64,000 nt of DNA from Aphanomyces cochlioides (Eukaryota > Oomycota > Saprolegniomycetes > Saprolegniales > Verrucalvaceae). This document shows, piece by piece, positions 12,299 to 23,019 of the stretch (its first letter is position 1; every line of letters begins with the position of its first letter). The notes beneath the pieces are model-generated. The model ran no database searches and was not told the origin of the DNA. It saw only the letters and a list, made by a program, of their open reading frames with translations. The position numbers were made by a program, and so were the translations under genes. The stretch lies in assembly GCA_019828595.1 (NCBI GenBank), contig JAHQRK010000015.1, positions 434,001 to 498,000 of the forward strand, written 5' to 3'.

Positions 12299-13512
12299 CT
12301 AGATATGTACATACTCGATGCATTCGTTGACCCACGCTTCCGACTCACCGAGCGCCTCGTCCGTTATGGGATCGTCTATGGTGCGCCACGTCATGGCATG
12401 GCCTCCATCCTAGTTGAATTGAGCAACGAGTGGTGCGTGGAAGGAAGACGTACCGTCGTTTCTTTCCATGATACGAGGAGTGTTGTATAGTGAACACGAG
12501 GGTTGAACGCATTGCGAAAGCTAAAGTCGCGGCGGATGACAACAGCGGAATGTGGAGAGTAGTTGAGCGTCTGAAGGAGCTCCATCTTGCGCAGAAACGG
12601 CATGATCTTGGCAGCTTGGTGGAAATCGGTCAGGCATGCCCATGTTTGCTGCATGATGGACGGTACAAGCGCGCTGGAAACGCTCTTCGTCGTTGAAAAT
12701 TCGAGGCGGGTCTTCTCGACGACGTGGCGGCGATCTGTCCATCCACAAATGACATGAGCCGGCGGTGGTTCACTCTGGAACGAAAAAGATTGAACAGCCT
12801 GCATGGTTCTCGACATGAGCGACTGAAATGCGCTCTCCGAGAGAGCTCGGAACGCGACAAAGTCACAAAGACCCATCGATTGAGCGTGGTCCTAGAGAGA
12901 TCTGAGGATTACAGTCAAGCATTGGGGCTTGTACCTCTTCCCAACTATGGACGGTTGAAATGGAGACTTGCACCGAGGACGCCAGAGCCATGTGTCGATC
13001 GATGGCTTGGAGAAGCGTCTTGTTCTCAAAACGGAGTTGATCGGCAGCTTGGAGTAGCTCGAGGTATCTCTGTCGCATTTCCGCCACGGGCCCTCCGTCC
13101 ATTGAAGTCTGAGCCACGACGGTCGATTGCAGTCGCTTGTATTCTCGCTCTAGTGCCTCGACCGTCTCGGATAAATCATCCAATTCGCGTTTCTTCTTTT
13201 GCCGCGACCGTCGCGATATCATACGATGACGGAGACGCTTGACGACTTCTGGATCTTGCCAATGGCGTTGGAGTTCCAGCTCCAAGTTTTCTTCGCCGTC
13301 GCTCGAGTCTTCATCCGACAAGATCTGATCGGGCTGCACAAAACGACTCTCAGCGTCGATGTTCTCGGGGAAATCTTGTGTACCTGTGGAGACAAATGCG
13401 CAGGTATGCTTTGTGACATCGCTGGTGCTCCTTTCCGCTCCATTTCCTTCATCTTTTGGTCGATATGGAAGAGGTTCTCAATGTCATCGTCATCAGGCAT
13501 CCAATCCTCCAT
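12299..13512 (-). CDS. bZIP transcription factor with atypical basic region and C-terminal domain
   Basis: Start MEDWMPDDDD (ATG at 13510-13512). Exon 1 ends in the SQSIPAHLSPQ region and is joined over a short intron to PDQILSDEDSSDGEE. The basic region reads KRLRHRMISRRSRQKK, and the leucine zipper follows with L at seven-residue steps (DDL, EAL, KRL). Aligned with canonical bZIPs, the DNA-contacting Asn is replaced by His. An intron at about 12890-12950 leads to a ~190-residue C-terminal domain. Its last intron (GTACGT to CTAG, about 46 bases near 12405-12450) gives DGGHAMTWRTIDDP before the stop at 12299-12301. If that intron is not spliced, the protein would instead end at 12391. The C-terminal domain resembles the START-like tails of many oomycete bZIPs, but I hold this as tentative. 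Role: sequence-specific nuclear regulator. Confidence 0.8.
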
Positions 13513-13572
13513 GTTGAAACTAAATGAGTTTGTCCCATCCACAATTTGACCCAATCGGACTGTCCTTTCTAA

Positions 13573-13592
13573 TTTATCCGGATCCGGATAAA
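13573..13592. promoter_or_regulatory. Perfect 20-base palindrome upstream of the bZIP gene
   Basis: The sequence TTTATCCGGATCCGGATAAA is its own reverse complement. It lies 61 bases upstream of the bZIP start. A near copy, TTTATCCGTATCCGGATAA, lies at 13785-13803 between the divergent bZIP and PACRG genes. Both are followed or preceded by TTTGACCCA/GACCCAATC words. A palindromic site pair in a divergent promoter could be a dimer-binding operator; this is inference. Confidence 0.45.
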
Positions 13593-14019
13593 AAAGACCC
13601 AATCAGTCTTTTAACCTGCCTTCTAGTCAGTGGCCGATGCAGGCTTGTGCAAGATCCTGTCTATTATAACGCTGTATAATAGAATGCTCAGCTTATTTAA
13701 AGATCGCCGATAGATTTCATCCTCTGCATCATCAAAGCGTATTTGACCCAGCAATTTGACCCATTCCCATTGTCACATGGGACCTTTATCCGTATCCGGA
13801 TAATTTAGCCGTTTCAAACTCGCCAAAGGTCATAGGCGGAGCCGCGCCGACTGCCGTCTGGACAAAGTTATGAGGAAATACGTGGAGAATGATAGAGAGC
13901 TCTTGCCTTGCACAGGCTAGTTGTCCTTGATTATTTGTGAAGTTGATTAAATTATATCGGAATGAGTATGTGCCCTAAAAATAACACGACGGTGGAGGTT
14001 TCACAGTCGAGAACGATCG

Positions 14020-15035
14020 ATGGAAAAGGCGTCGCAGCCACGCACGATCATCGCCGTGAAGCCGTTGATTAAGGCGACGTCCCCAAAGAAACAGACTATC
14101 AAGAAGAAAACACCGTCTGTTGATGTATCGAGTCGTCTGAAAGAGCTACAGAAAAGCACCAAGAGCAGTGCGTGCAAGATCCGACCGTCTGTCAAGGCTC
14201 CATCCAACCAAACGGACAAATCACCCACGGCAGCGCCGTCCCCAGAGAAGCCCAAGCCGACAGGAGCGTTCAAAGTCCGCGCGATCGAAAAGACAAAGTT
14301 CCGCTACTTTTGTACGCTAGAACGATGATCATATCTTGCTGATGGTTGACGTAGATGACAGAGGAGACCTGCCGCTTCGAGTCAACTTTTCAGGTGCAGT
14401 GCGCAAAGTTCAATGGTATGCCGCTTCTCGTGAAGCCTCCTCGACGCTCTTTCTAGGCAAGTCGACATCACGCAGATCGACTACACGCACTACTTGCCGC
14501 TCTTCTTTGAAGGACTGCGCGAAGTCGACGAGCCGTACAAGTTTCTCGCCCTCAATGGCACATTGGACATGCTCGAGAAGGGCGGCGACAAACCTCTGAG
14601 CTGTATTCCGCATCTTGTCATTCCTATCAAGCAAAACCTCATGACGCGGCATCCTACGATCATGTGCATCCAGATGAAAGTGCTGCAGAAGCTCGTGCTC
14701 TGCTGTCCGTACGCAGGTGAAGCGCTCGTGCCGTACTACCGCCAGCTCTTAACTATCTTTAACCTCTTCATCACAAAGCGAGGTACGTCTACAACGTGCT
14801 GACCAACTCAGCAAGATGCTCGTAGTGAACTGCGGCGATGCGATTGACTATGGCCAGCGACGGGATGAAAACATCGGCGATCTCATCATCGAGACGCTGT
14901 ACATCTTGGAACGTCATGGTGGCGAAGACGCCTTTGTCAACATTAAGTACGTCGTCCATGGAGCTCCACGAATACTGACATGTCGTGGCTCTCTGTAGGT
15001 ATATGATCCCAACGTACGAAAGCTGTGTGAATTAG
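14020..15035 (+). CDS. PACRG: PACRG, Parkin co-regulated gene protein (axonemal)
   Basis: After a Lys/Ser/Pro-rich head of ~80 residues the conserved core starts at [18 protein letters not shown] and continues over a short intron as [21 protein letters not shown]. It then runs [73 protein letters not shown] and [20 protein letters not shown]. This is the full ParcG domain with the usual C-terminal end. PACRG is an inner-junction protein of doublet microtubules in cilia and flagella. Its presence implies that the organism builds flagella, consistent with zoospores. Introns (about 14311-14353, 14424-14459, 14782-14828 and 14948-14999) are short GT-AG. The gene ends 32 bases from a small gene on the other strand. 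Confidence 0.93.
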
Positions 15036-15067
15036 GTAGCATAAATATAGTCCGCTTTCTGGAGCGA

Positions 15068-15445
15068 TTACGTCGAGAGGTGGCGCAAGCCGCCGGCCAT
15101 TTCACAGAGTAATCCAATGCCACGGGTAGCGTACACCTTGGCACATGTGTTGTTGGTATTGCGCACACGGCGAAACGCCGCGTACAAATGCTTGAGCGTG
15201 GCGCGTGGCACCGTGTGCTGCTCGATCTTGAGCTTCTCAAGGCATGAGACCATGCATTGGCACGCTCTCACGCCGTGTGTCTTGTGCGTGGCGTACGGAG
15301 CAAAATTGTCGAGCAAGACCAGCAGTGCTTCTTCGCTGGTATTTGCGGTGATGTCATCGGACGGAGATGGCCGAGCGGGCGACATGGTTTGGCCCTTGCT
15401 TGGAGCCCATTGAGGCGTGTAATTGAGGAACGAGGAGGTTGACAT
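15068..15445 (-). CDS. Small conserved-looking protein of unknown function
   Basis: A 125-residue frame from ATG 15443-15445 (MSTSSFLNYTPQWAPSKG) without internal stops. The first ~45 residues are Ser/Pro-rich. The rest is amphipathic and helix-like (EEALLVLLDNFAPYATHK and LKHLYAAFRRVRNTNN), which could be an armadillo/HEAT-like fragment. I do not recognise the family. It is convergent with PACRG and separated from it by 32 bases, so the two transcripts probably overlap at their 3' ends. No further exon could be identified. Confidence 0.55.
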   Translation of the reverse strand: MSTSSFLNYTPQWAPSKGQTMSPARPSPSDDITANTSEEALLVLLDNFAPYATHKTHGVRACQCMVSCLEKLKIEQHTVPRATLKHLYAAFRRVRNTNNTCAKVYATRGIGLLCEMAGGLRHLST

Positions 15446-16568
15446 GGCGAGCACGAGTGCAAGATGTGAAATGCCACAATTGCAGTGCGCGATGCACGCA
15501 ACAAATATTGTTGGAAATATTGGAATTCCTAATCGCATTTCTGAATTCCATCGAACGAATATATACAAACTTCAAGTTATTTTAAAAAATTGGAATAAAA
15601 ATACACTGAGATGGTGCATAGAATCTCCATCTGTAATCAATTATTGTATTGCAATATATTGCAATACTGGTGAGAAAAAGTTGTAACTTGATCTGCCCAT
15701 ACGCTTTTCACAGGACTTTGACTGAACCTCTGGAGGTTACATCGACAGCGCAGCACAAGAGATCGCCGCAGTGTCTGCTCTGCACGGGCCGAGCAGACTC
15801 CTCAGCAGTGATTGAAATATGTATTCACCAACTCGTTTGAAAATTCGCTTGGTGCTGGTTTGAAGTACCTACCTAATTCGACTGAGGAATGATATTCCCA
15901 AAATTTGGAATGCACTGCTGTCCCGAACGGAACTGATCCATCTCGTCGCTTTGATGTGCAGCACAAGCACGTCCAGCGACTTAAGAAGCGTTCTGTGAAT
16001 AGAAGGATGGCCAAAGTCACGAGCTGGGAAAAGCTACACGACGAATCCGGTCGTCAGGGTGACAGCGTGCGATCTTTGGCTGATTCTTTGCTCTCTTGGC
16101 GTTTGTTGAATCAAAGGCAAGACGTCTATTTGGATGAGAGTGAAGGTTGGTGTCGCAGGCATGTTGACGCTACATCGCTGTGTCCTTCGAGAGAGATCGC
16201 TACATTGTGCTCAACCTCTTCAACGATTTCTCACAATTGTCCAGACCACGCCAGCAAACTTCAAAATATTGATGACCCTCATCAATAAATATATTTCAAA
16301 CAATTATTTATTTTAGATAGATCGTCAACATAGAATGGATTAATAAACGGCAAACCCTTTTCTTGATAGTCTGTGAGTTCATAAACATTACCACTGACTA
16401 TTTTATCTCTCAAGCTACAGCTGCACTTCATTCAACGGACGGATAGACTTGGGAAACACCAAAAGTCCTTCTTTTGGATATTGTGGTAACAATAAATAAT
16501 TGTTGAAAATATATTTATTGGAACAATAATTGTATCTTGAAGAGTCATCTCTGCATGTCAACAAGGGA
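15446..16568. other. Gene-free stretch with palindrome and inverted repeat
   Basis: No gene found. Contents: a perfect 20-base palindrome, TATTGCAATATATTGCAATA, at 15647-15666, and the inverted repeat pair listed separately at 16283-16521. The remainder has only short frames without family resemblance. Confidence 0.5.
16283..16521. repeat. Inverted repeat pair, MITE-like (about 240 bases)
   Basis: The left arm at 16283-16315 begins TCAATAAATATATTTCAAAC. The right arm at 16490-16521, read on the other strand, begins CCAATAAATATATTTTCAAC. The arms are about 32 bases and nearly identical, around about 175 bases of non-coding sequence. It sits just beyond the stop of the phosphatase pseudogene. 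No clear target-site duplication was found. Confidence 0.5.
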
Positions 16569-18950
16569 TCAAGGAGCAGCTTCACCTTCAGACACAGCGT
16601 CCACTTCGGGCGCAGCTTCAACTTCGTCCAAGCCGACGTCCGACGCGGTAATTACAGCTTCCGTTGAGACAACATGGAATACACCAAGAGCTCGAAGGGC
16701 ACGGAGCTTGGTTCGAGCGCGGCGCCATTTGGCTTGAACCGTTAGGTTAGCATGAATGCGGAAACATTCCATGAACTCGTTGATGTTGATTTCATTGTCG
16801 TGGGTGAAATCAAGAGCGCGCATGAGTTCTTCAGGGTGCGTGAATGGCTTCATACCAGCCGGCAAATGCTGATTGAGGATCTCAATGCCCGCTTTGAACT
16901 CATCGAGGTTGATCGTGCCATTGCCATCCTGGTCGAACACTTGAAAGAGGCTTCTAATCGCTTGCGGTAGCGATACATGCCGTTGAAGATTGCCTGGCGC
17001 TTGGTTCGCGTTTCTTTCGCAATGTCTTCCGAGTCGTCAAGACCACGAACTTGATAACGATTGAGAAAACCGACATAGTTGATTGTGTGGTCTGGCTCGA
17101 CCGACGTAAGGAGCGGACGGACGAGTGGCCAGTTGAGTTTCATTTGTAGCACTTCGTCCATGACATGTTCCCACGCTGGAATCTCAATATGGTTCGTTCC
17201 ATTGACGTCCTTCTCTTGGAAGCGCGCGAGGAGATCGCTTCTGTGAATGCAGACGACATCGATCAAGCCTAGTTCTCCGTTTAAAACATGATCGATGGAG
17301 CTCTAGCTGACCTTCGAGGTTTGTCACGACCAAATCACTCTCGGACGACGTCGCCATGTATTGAATAAACGATGGTTTTTCATCGCGAGAGGCTGGAATG
17401 CGCATAAAGCAGCCCATGTTGTTGGCCACACAACAGTAATTCGATGCCGAGAACAGTGTTACGAGCATGCCTACAGAGCAAGAGCCATCATCTGCCATGG
17501 AAATCTGTGGAAAATGGCTTACCTTGGTCGCCATAAGGCCACAAATAGCCTTGCGGGACGCATTCATGCGATCGAACGATCCATTCAATCTCATTGTGCT
17601 TGATAAACTTGTACACGTGGTCTGCGCCGTAGTTGATGCCTAAATGCACCAGTGAGCCACTGAAGACTCCATCAGACAGTTTACCAGCGCCGCGTTTGTT
17701 TTCCACCCAGTCGTCAGCTGTATGTGGGTCGCTCCAGAAGAGATCCATGAGGATTTGATTGCGTTCGAACGCCTCGGCATTGTCTTTAGTCTTCTGTCTG
17801 TACTTGCAACATCGTAGTCATTGCGGACGAAGCCGTCGAGCTTAGTGAGCTTGAGAGAATGTTTCCGAGGCACACCGCCATGAACGATGAGAATGCGATT
17901 GTCCAGCACGGTCGCGACCTGCGCCATCCATGAATGTCAATTCTCCAAGAGGTCGCAGTCGTACTGGGAGATACGTGAGGACAAGACCGAACAGATCAAA
18001 CACTTCAGCGTCATATTTCGTCAAGCATTCCTAAATAAAGAGGATAAAAAAGATAGCGAGGAGCTTGACGTACAGTACCTTCATGAAACCCATTGAGACA
18101 TTGATGTAGCGATCTTCATGGTTGCCGCGGTTGATATGGACGTGATGTGGATAAACCAATGCAAAGGCGAAGACAATCAGCGCGCATTCAATTGATCAAG
18201 GGCCACGGTCGACGAGATCGCCATTGAAGACGTATGGGTTGCTCTCGGACGGCAAGCCATTTTCACGAAAGATGAGCAGCAGGTCGTCGAGCTGGCCATG
18301 AATATCCCTTCAGAGCAAGTCACAACGTTAACTACAGAATTTACATAGAGCAAAGTACCCGATGACTGTAATGTGTGGCTGTGGTGCAATGGAGAGATAC
18401 GTGATATTGGGCTTTTCTTGAAGCAAGCGTGGCTTTGAGGATTTGGACGACGTAATCCCGAAGGAAAAGGTGATGTCGCTTGAATCCATCGACTAAATCG
18501 ATAGCATTCTAGATATCAAGGTCATGAGCACACGAGGAACATGGAGAAAGTACTTGAGCCGTCAATGGGTGATTGATATGCACCCCTTCGTACATGTCGG
18601 AAATGTTGAGTTGGGAGACAACGACGTTTAGATCATTCTCCGGTCGTTCGTCGTCACGGCTTGGCATGTATTCATGCAATGCATTGAGGAACGACGTTAA
18701 TTCAAGCAGGTCCGATTCTTCTCGCGTCTCCAAGTCCGTGAAGAGTTACGTACAATGTAAGACTCACAGCGATCGAGAACATTGTTTGCACCTTCCACTG
18801 CGTGCTTGAATCGCCTTCTTGATGCGACGCGGGAGACGCTGGAGCTGTGGATGACGCCGAGGAGGACCCACTGTCGGTACTTCCGCACACTGTGATAGCA
18901 GCACCGCTTCGCCACTTCTTGCTGCCTTCTCGACCAACTTTGTTGCCCAT
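16569..18950 (-). pseudogene. PPEF/PP7-like phosphatase, copy C, broken by several lesions
   Basis: Same exon pattern and N-terminus as the intact copies (MGNKVGREGS, ATG 18948-18950). It shows [63 protein letters not shown] and SASNYCCVANNMG, and ends in DQDGNGTINLDE and DFTHDNEININE EF-hands. Read against copy B I see four independent lesions. The first is a frameshift near 18421-18436, before LLQEKPNITYL. The second is an in-frame TGA at 18196-18198, immediately after the GDLVDRGP metal-site motif, where copy B has an Arg codon. The third is a one-base loss near 17803-17812, before YRQKTKDNAEAF. The fourth is a one-base loss near 16945-16955, at the start of the first canonical EF-hand. 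No GT-AG intron of normal length can remove any of them. A complete product is not possible; only fragments could be made. Confidence 0.85.
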
Positions 18951-19441
18951 GCTTGTCAAAAGTCAAAAGTTTGAATCTCCACGTATGGTGTATACTTTAA
19001 TCAAGATATTTTCTCGTATGCGTTTGTAGTGCGCTCCACAACGCACAACGATACGGGACTGCCATGTTTTCGAAGCTGCATGTTTTTGCTCCATTCCAGA
19101 CGCACCGCCACCTTGACGCATGGCATTGCAGTCGACTACGTGGCATGTCCTTAAGTGTTTAAGTGTCGTCATTGACTGATGTCTTTTTCATTCTTTTCAA
19201 CATTTAAGAACTTTAAATCGATTAAAAGACATTTTCAGAGGTTCTTGTATAGTTTAAAATAGCTTTAAAGAACATTTAAGAAAGCCTGGCGTGCAAGGAC
19301 ACCAACCTCTCGAAGCAGACGAGGGTCAACAAAAATACCTGTCGACTGCTCCCTTGAGCGTCTTTCTTGGTCTTTCATGCAGCAATGCTAGCTTTATCTG
19401 CTGTCCTTCGTAGCCATCGCCTTGGCTTCATAAATAGCGTT
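18951..19441. other. Spacer between two pseudogenes
   Basis: No gene found. The sequence 19150-19290 is rich in TTTAAG/CTTAAA words, including two copies of ACATTTAAGAA. From about 19345 onward it belongs to the long inverted duplication described separately. Confidence 0.4.
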
Positions 19442-20160
19442 CTAACGCAGTTTCCGCAGTTCGGTTTGGATAATGTGGAACGCTTCCATCGCAGTCGGTC
19501 GCACGTTGACGTCAAAGGCCATGCAGCGCTTACCGAGTTTGGAATACCATGATGGACAATCGGCAGCAAATGTAGGCATGAGATCTCCATGCATGACCTT
19601 GGCCATGATCGCAGTGTCAGTGTATGGATTGCCACGATCGTTGCGCAAGTCCGAGTAGGGAACCAGGTGCGTCGAGAGCTCAGTCAAGATGACGCCAAAG
19701 GAGTACACGTCGGCCGACTCAGCATAGTGGCCGTCTTGTAGGACTTCAGGAGCCATCCATCGGTACGTCCCAACACCAGCAGTCATGGTTTCCACGTCGT
19801 CAAATTGCCGTGAGATGCCAAAGTCCGTCACTTTGAACTGCATGGACGAGTTGAGGAGCACGTTGCGCGACTTGAGATCACGGTGGATGACTTTGGGATC
19901 CAACGAATGCAAGTAAACGAGAGCTTGGGCAATGCTCACCGCACACTGCAACTTGTCTGGCCATTCGAACATAAACTGGTTGGACGACTGCAGAAAGCCT
20001 CGAAGGTCGCCGCGGTCCATGAGCTCCGTGACCATGACGACATCTGCCGGCGTGGTCCACGAGGCGCCGATAAATCGCACAATCGACGCGCAGTCAATGA
20101 GAGCGTTGAGTTTGATTTCGTCAAGGAACTTCATCAAGTCGGCCATGTTGCTCCGTTTGG
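19345..20160 (-). repeat. Long near-identical inverted duplicate (partner 33529-34349)
   Basis: Read on the minus strand, this segment matches 33529-34349 almost base for base. It covers the kinase domain from SKRSNMADLMKF to the stop and about 100 bases of 3' flank, including the words GACCAAGAAAGAC and CAAGGGAGCA. The encoded protein is identical over the whole stretch. I noticed one silent difference (GCT versus GCA for Ala, near 19568). Immediately upstream of the tract the two genes are clearly diverged. See the findings for interpretation. Confidence 0.9.
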
Positions 20161-21145
20161 ACTACATTAGTCGCTTCACAGCGACCGATTCGCCGTGGAG
20201 CTGCGCCAGGAGGACTTCACCATACGCGCCAGATGCGATCGTCTTGATGATGGAAATGTCTGATGGAGGAATCTTGTACATCTCGAGCTCGCCCATGTTC
20301 AGCTGCTGCGACCTCCAGTGGTTTGAGTTGGCGTCGTCGCTGCTGCTTGTTGTCGCAGTGACTGTCACGGTGGTCTTCATCTTTTTGGAGGCTGAGGGAT
20401 GCTTGGGGTCCATGAAATCTTGGACGTAAGGCGCAGATTGGCGAGGAAGCGTCACGGGCAGCTCCACTCGATGTCTTCGCTTGACAATGACGACGCCAAC
20501 GACAATTGCAATCACAACGACGCCTCCCGTGATGGTCAAGACGATGATCAACGTGTTGTTGTCGCGCTTGGACGAGTTGTTGGACGTCATAGAGCCAATG
20601 CTCGCATTAGAGCTGGAGCCTTCGGACGTTGCGCCGTTGGACTATTTGTGTAAGGAGGTAGAGTCACCTCTGGGGAAGATGCTGTCGTCGAGGTGCTACT
20701 TGTTGTCCGCGGCGTCGGCGCGGGAGTTGCAGACGTTGGAGTTGGTCGAGACGTTGGAGTTGGCGTCGGTGGCGATTTTGTTGTTGGTGCAGGCGTGTCT
20801 GTAGTTGGCGCTGGAGCACTCGGACACCACTCTAGGAACTTATTCGCCGGTGCGCATGATCCAGACCAGGCTTCACAAGGTCCTCCCAGTGGTTTGCAAG
20901 GGCGATCGCCTGTGCACACACAATCAGAGCCGAGTCCGTAGCATGAGGCTGGGTCGTCGCAGAATCCAACAACAGAAGGCTCACAATAGACCAAGCCGGC
21001 GCCATTGTGCTTGGACGCGTCGCCGGCTTTACAAACTTACGTTGCGCATGTCGTAGCTTGGTGTGGCTTTGGGGCACGTTTGAAAGTTTGGGCCGGCTGT
21101 CACGACAACTCCCAAGAGGCCAAGCCATCCGAGATGACAAGCCAT
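19442..21145 (-). pseudogene. Receptor-like TKL kinase, broken (nonsense plus frameshifts)
   Basis: Likely original start at ATG 21143-21145 (MACHLGWLGLLGVVVTAG), a signal peptide followed by a Cys-rich ectodomain (CPKATPSYDM, then GLVYCEPSVVGFC, CVCTGDRPCKPLGGPCEAW). A Pro/Thr stalk, a transmembrane helix (TLIIVLTITGGVVVIAIVV) and a TKL kinase domain follow, with ASGAYGEV, VAVKRL, HRDLKSRNVL, DFGISR and WMAPEVLQ. Lesions: a frameshift near 21030-21045 within the ectodomain; another near 20620-20650 between stalk and membrane helix, unless an unrecognised intron lies there; and an in-frame TAG at 20162-20164, two codons after the catalytic-lysine stretch, where the sister gene has CAG. The rest of the kinase domain is undamaged and identical to the gene at 33084-34250. 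Confidence 0.8.
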
Positions 21146-21200
21146 CCGAGATGACAAACGCGACGCATAGTAGCTCAAACAGGAAAATGAAGACAGCTAC

Positions 21201-22559
21201 GTGGTCCAGCCTGGGCTCTCAATTTTCAGTCAAATCGTGTGTTCATCATGGATACGGTTTGGACTGCCTCGTGAGTCGCGCGAGACGACAAGAAAAAAGA
21301 TATACTCGTGGCTACGACAGAGAAACCAAATAGCAGCCAAGGCTGCCGATCCGCATACAGCCAGAATGAAATGCTCACGTCAACTTGGTCAGGGGACGAC
21401 TCTTCCACCTATGCAAGAGGAGCAGTTGGCTCGATGGGTCTTGTCAATGCGAAAGGACGGCGTGCCTGTGACCGAACAAATGCTGCGGTGTATGGCCCTT
21501 GAGGCTGCCACGGACGCAGGTCTCAAAGCAAACGAATTTTATGCTGGTTGGAGCTGGTCCAAGGGATTCATGAGGCGCCATCGACTCTCCGTGCGGAGCC
21601 GAACAAGGGCTTGTCAAGAGAGTCCTCAAGACGGACAAGAAGCACTTGCACTTGCCAAATTCTCTTGACGTGTACGTGAACTTGTGGAAATGCACGACAT
21701 CGATGTGGTCTACAACGCTGATCAAACAGGGGTCAACTATGAGTACCTTCCGACGAAGTGAATCCACAGTACAGCTGATAAGACGGTGTGGATAAAGTGC
21801 TCTGGGAAGACAAAGGATCGTGCCACTGCCATGCTTTTGGGTGACTCAACTGGCGGCAAGCATCCGCTCTTTTTGGTTTTGAAGACCACGAAGTCAAGAA
21901 GCCCAGACATGGTTCAAGCGAACCTCATTGAACGAAATGGATTTGGCCTTCAAGTATGGAGAGAAGTCAAAGTTTTGCAAGAACGCCATGGATGTGTTAT
22001 CTACGGAAATCCAACTGCGTGGTGGAATTCGCAGATATCAATGGATGTTTTGCGTTATCACTTTGGAGACCGGCCTGACCGAGCTTGGAAGAAAGTTTTG
22101 TTGTTGTGGGATGACTTTTCAGCCCAATTTACACAGGATGTGATGAAACTAGCTGATGAGTTGAATGTTATTCTAGAGAAAGTTCCACCGTGGTACACGT
22201 GGATATGCCAACCCGCGGATGTAGCGTAGATTAAACTGCTGAAGAATACACTGCGGCAATGTTGGCTGAATGAAATAAGACGCCAAGTGCATGTTCAAAA
22301 GACTCATGGATCAAGCTTAAAGCTGATGGGACCAAGTCGAAGCACTCTCGTATCATGGATTTCAAATGCGTGGTCTGATTTGCTCTCAAGGACAATTGTG
22401 AAGGGATTTGCGAAGTGTAAACTCATTGACCGTTGTGAGGACGATGAAGCAGAGCAGGACCAATATGTCGACGATGACACTTTGGCCACCTTGATGAACA
22501 ATTGTGCAGTGGACGATACCATTGACCCAGTGCATGATATCGATAGATCTGACATGTAA
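21201..22559 (+). pseudogene. Decayed pogo-type DDE transposase
   Basis: Three colinear fragments with homology to the better copy at 23171-24681. The first (to 21668) has ETTRKKIYSWLRQ and AGWSWSKGFMRRH. The second (21786-22229) has MWIKCSGKTKDRATAM, the acid pair in LLLWDDFSAQFT and CQPADVA. The third (22287-22559) is the C-terminal end. In-frame stops after ALAKFS (21666-21668), near 21758-21762 and after QPADVA (22227-22229) separate them. The N-terminal DNA-binding part is not recognisable. It lies directly 5' of the broken receptor kinase. Terminal repeats could not be identified. Confidence 0.75.
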
Positions 22560-23019
22560 AATCAATTCATTGTTTGTATATGAAATCAACTCCTCAAATT
22601 CTATAATTCTTTCTAATATAATATTCTATTATTATTTATAATTTGAGGTTTCTTGCTCTAGAAAATTTGAACTTGTTATTTGTATGTCCGAAAGGAAGTA
22701 ATAAATACGGCTGTTTGTCTGTCATTTGATTTGTGAACAGTAAATCACCTGTCCGAAACGATAAGAGGAATACGGTAATACAACTCGTCCAGCGTGACAA
22801 ATGAAAAGGAACCCAACACATGTGTGTCAAAGTCTACGCAAATACAGTGTACTGACACACCGTTGCTGTCCGATCCAAACAACTAGGCTCGCCGCTTTCT
22901 CAACGTCCGCTAGCAGCCAGTTCCATGAAGGAGAGAGCATTTCTCTCGCTGGAGTTGCCATCTCATTGATCTGTCAGTCGATTGCTGGAATATTCGGAAA
23001 AAAAATAGACTTTTAACTA

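Noticed and set aside
12391..12393. TGA as the bZIP stop
   Set aside because: A good 46-base intron removes it and leads to a family-like C-terminal end; kept only as the alternative.
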